Positions 5,020 to 5,940 of a stretch of DNA of 5,940 bases are shown here, piece by piece. The translations under genes and the position numbers were made by a program. The first letter of the stretch is position 1; the number at the start of each line of letters is the position of its first letter. The notes beneath the pieces were generated by a model. That model was not told the origin of the DNA and made no database searches. It saw only the letters and a list, made by a program, of their open reading frames with translations. This DNA is from Leptolyngbyaceae cyanobacterium SM1_3_5 (GTDB taxonomy: Bacteria; Cyanobacteriota; Cyanobacteriia; Elainellales; Elainellaceae). The stretch covers positions 1-5,940 of the forward strand of contig JAAUTJ010000335.1 in assembly GCA_012031475.1 (NCBI GenBank), in the 5' to 3' direction.

Positions 5020-5940
5020 ATGAAAGCAGTTTGTTGGCACGGCGCGAAAGATGTGCGGGTTGAAACCGTGCCCGATCCGAAGATTCTCAATCCGCGTGAT
5101 GCGATCGTCAAGATTACTTCGACAGCGATTTGTGGATCGGACTTGCACATTTATGACGGCTTCATTCCCTCAATGATTTCTGGCGATATCCTAGGCCATG
5201 AATTCATGGGTGAAATCGTTGAATTAGGCAGTGGAATTCAGAATAAGCATTTGAAAGTAGGCGATCGCGTTCGTTGTTCCGTTCACCATTCTTGTGGCAA
5301 TTGTTTCTTTGCAATCGCGATTTGTGTCGCTCTGCGATAACTCGAATCCGAACATTTATGCCGCTGAAAAGTTGCAGGCTATTCGCCCGCCGGACTGTTT
5401 GGCTACTCGCATTTGTTCGGCGGCTATGCAGGCGGACAAGCCGAATATGCTCGCGTTCCCTTTGCCGACACGGGCTTATTCAAAGTTCCCGATCATCTCA
5501 CCGACGATCAGGTTTTATTCCTAACCGACATTTTCCCAACGGGCTACATGGCCGCTGATAATTGCAGCATCAAGCCCGGAGATATTGTCGCAGTTTGGGG
5601 TTGTGGCCCCGTCGGACTGTTCGCAATCAAGAGCGCGGTTTTGCTGGGAGCCGAGCGAGTGTATGCGATCGATCGCTTCCCCGAACGACTGGAACTTGCC
5701 AAAAAAGCGGGCGCAACTGAGGTTTTTAACTACGAAGAAGTCGAAGTGGGTGAAGTTTTAAAGGAACTCACGGGCGGACGTGGCCCCGATGCCTGCATTG
5801 ATGCGGTCGGCATGGAGGCACACGGTACGGACGTGATGGCGGCTTACGATCGCGTCAAGCAGGCCGTCCGACTGGAAACCGATCGCCCCACCGTCCTCCG
5901 TCAGGTGATTCTGGCCTGTCGCAAAAGGCGGCGTCGTTTC
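5020..5940 (+). CDS. Zinc-dependent formaldehyde/alcohol dehydrogenase, partial at the right edge, four frameshifts
   Basis: An NAD-dependent medium-chain dehydrogenase, closest by motifs to the long formaldehyde-dehydrogenase-like group. The start is ATG at 5020 (MKAVCWHGAKDVRVE); an upstream ATG at 4942 lies inside the repeat and is rejected. Catalytic zinc ligands are C38, H60 and E61 (CGSDLH; GHEF). Structural zinc cysteines are C92, C95, C98 and C106 in the usual x2-x2-x7 spacing after reconstruction. The nucleotide-binding loop is G195-C-G-P-V-G200, followed by an acidic residue in YAIDRFPERLELA that suggests NAD. DACIDAVGMEAHG and the later insert with RLETDRP fit the formaldehyde dehydrogenase group. 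Three single-base losses (near 5308-5310, 5326, and 5375-5376) fall within and after the cysteine cluster and restore the frame. One extra A in 5923-5926 shifts it again before the edge (expected CRKGGVVS). As written, translation stops at 5340. About 308 residues are visible; roughly 80 should lie beyond the window. Confidence 0.9.

Larger units (their letters stand above)
438..5268. repeat. Dispersed HIP1 octamers GCGATCGC (12 copies)
   Basis: Exact GCGATCGC palindromes start at 438, 1656, 1746, 2255, 2687, 3037, 3781, 4028, 4182, 4500, 4645 and 5261. About 0.1 would be expected by chance in a window this size. Copies fall both inside genes and between them. HIP1 is the best single marker here for a cyanobacterial source. 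The span given covers the first to the last copy and is not one continuous element. Confidence 0.95.

Overview
The window looks like cyanobacterial chromosomal DNA. The octamer GCGATCGC (HIP1, the highly iterated palindrome of many cyanobacteria) occurs 12 times in 5.9 kb, far above chance. A DUF1230 (Ycf36/CGLD27-like) gene, found mainly in cyanobacteria and plastids, is present. So are cyanobacterial-style intergenic repeats: GTGTYGG heptamers joined to an AGACGCGAGA palindrome, and a CCCTCACCC...GATGAGGG element. A genus cannot be assigned from sequence alone; base composition appears moderately GC-rich.

Layout. Positions 1-2045 are transcribed leftward. They hold the N-terminus of a membrane protein leaving the left edge, three 16-bp tandem repeats just upstream of it, an initiator tRNA-Met with its own hairpin-plus-U-tract terminator, a PF06089-type L-asparaginase, and an intact DUF1230 membrane protein. 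A 325-bp divergent intergenic region (2046-2370) follows. Positions 2371-5940 are transcribed rightward. They hold a DJ-1/PfpI domain fused to a ferritin-like domain, a 44-codon small ORF with a strong ribosome binding site, a membrane-anchored SRPBCC protein, a small exported protein, an intergenic hairpin repeat, and a zinc-dependent formaldehyde/alcohol dehydrogenase running off the right edge.

The rightward set reads as a stress or detoxification neighbourhood (inference): DJ-1/PfpI proteins are linked to protein and carbonyl damage, ferritin-like domains to iron or oxidants, and the dehydrogenase to formaldehyde or other aldehydes. The first three rightward ORFs are tightly packed and could form one operon. 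The last two are set apart by repeats and may have their own promoters.

The most striking feature is that five of the protein genes are broken by single-base indels, ten in total, mostly in short homopolymers. Conserved family sequence continues on the other side each time, and I found no premature stop caused by substitution. In two genes a +1 is cancelled by a later -1, and in the dehydrogenase three -1 shifts restore the frame. This fits uncorrected sequencing or assembly error better than real decay, so the genes are annotated at their reconstructed full extent. Residue numbers in broken genes refer to the reconstructed protein.
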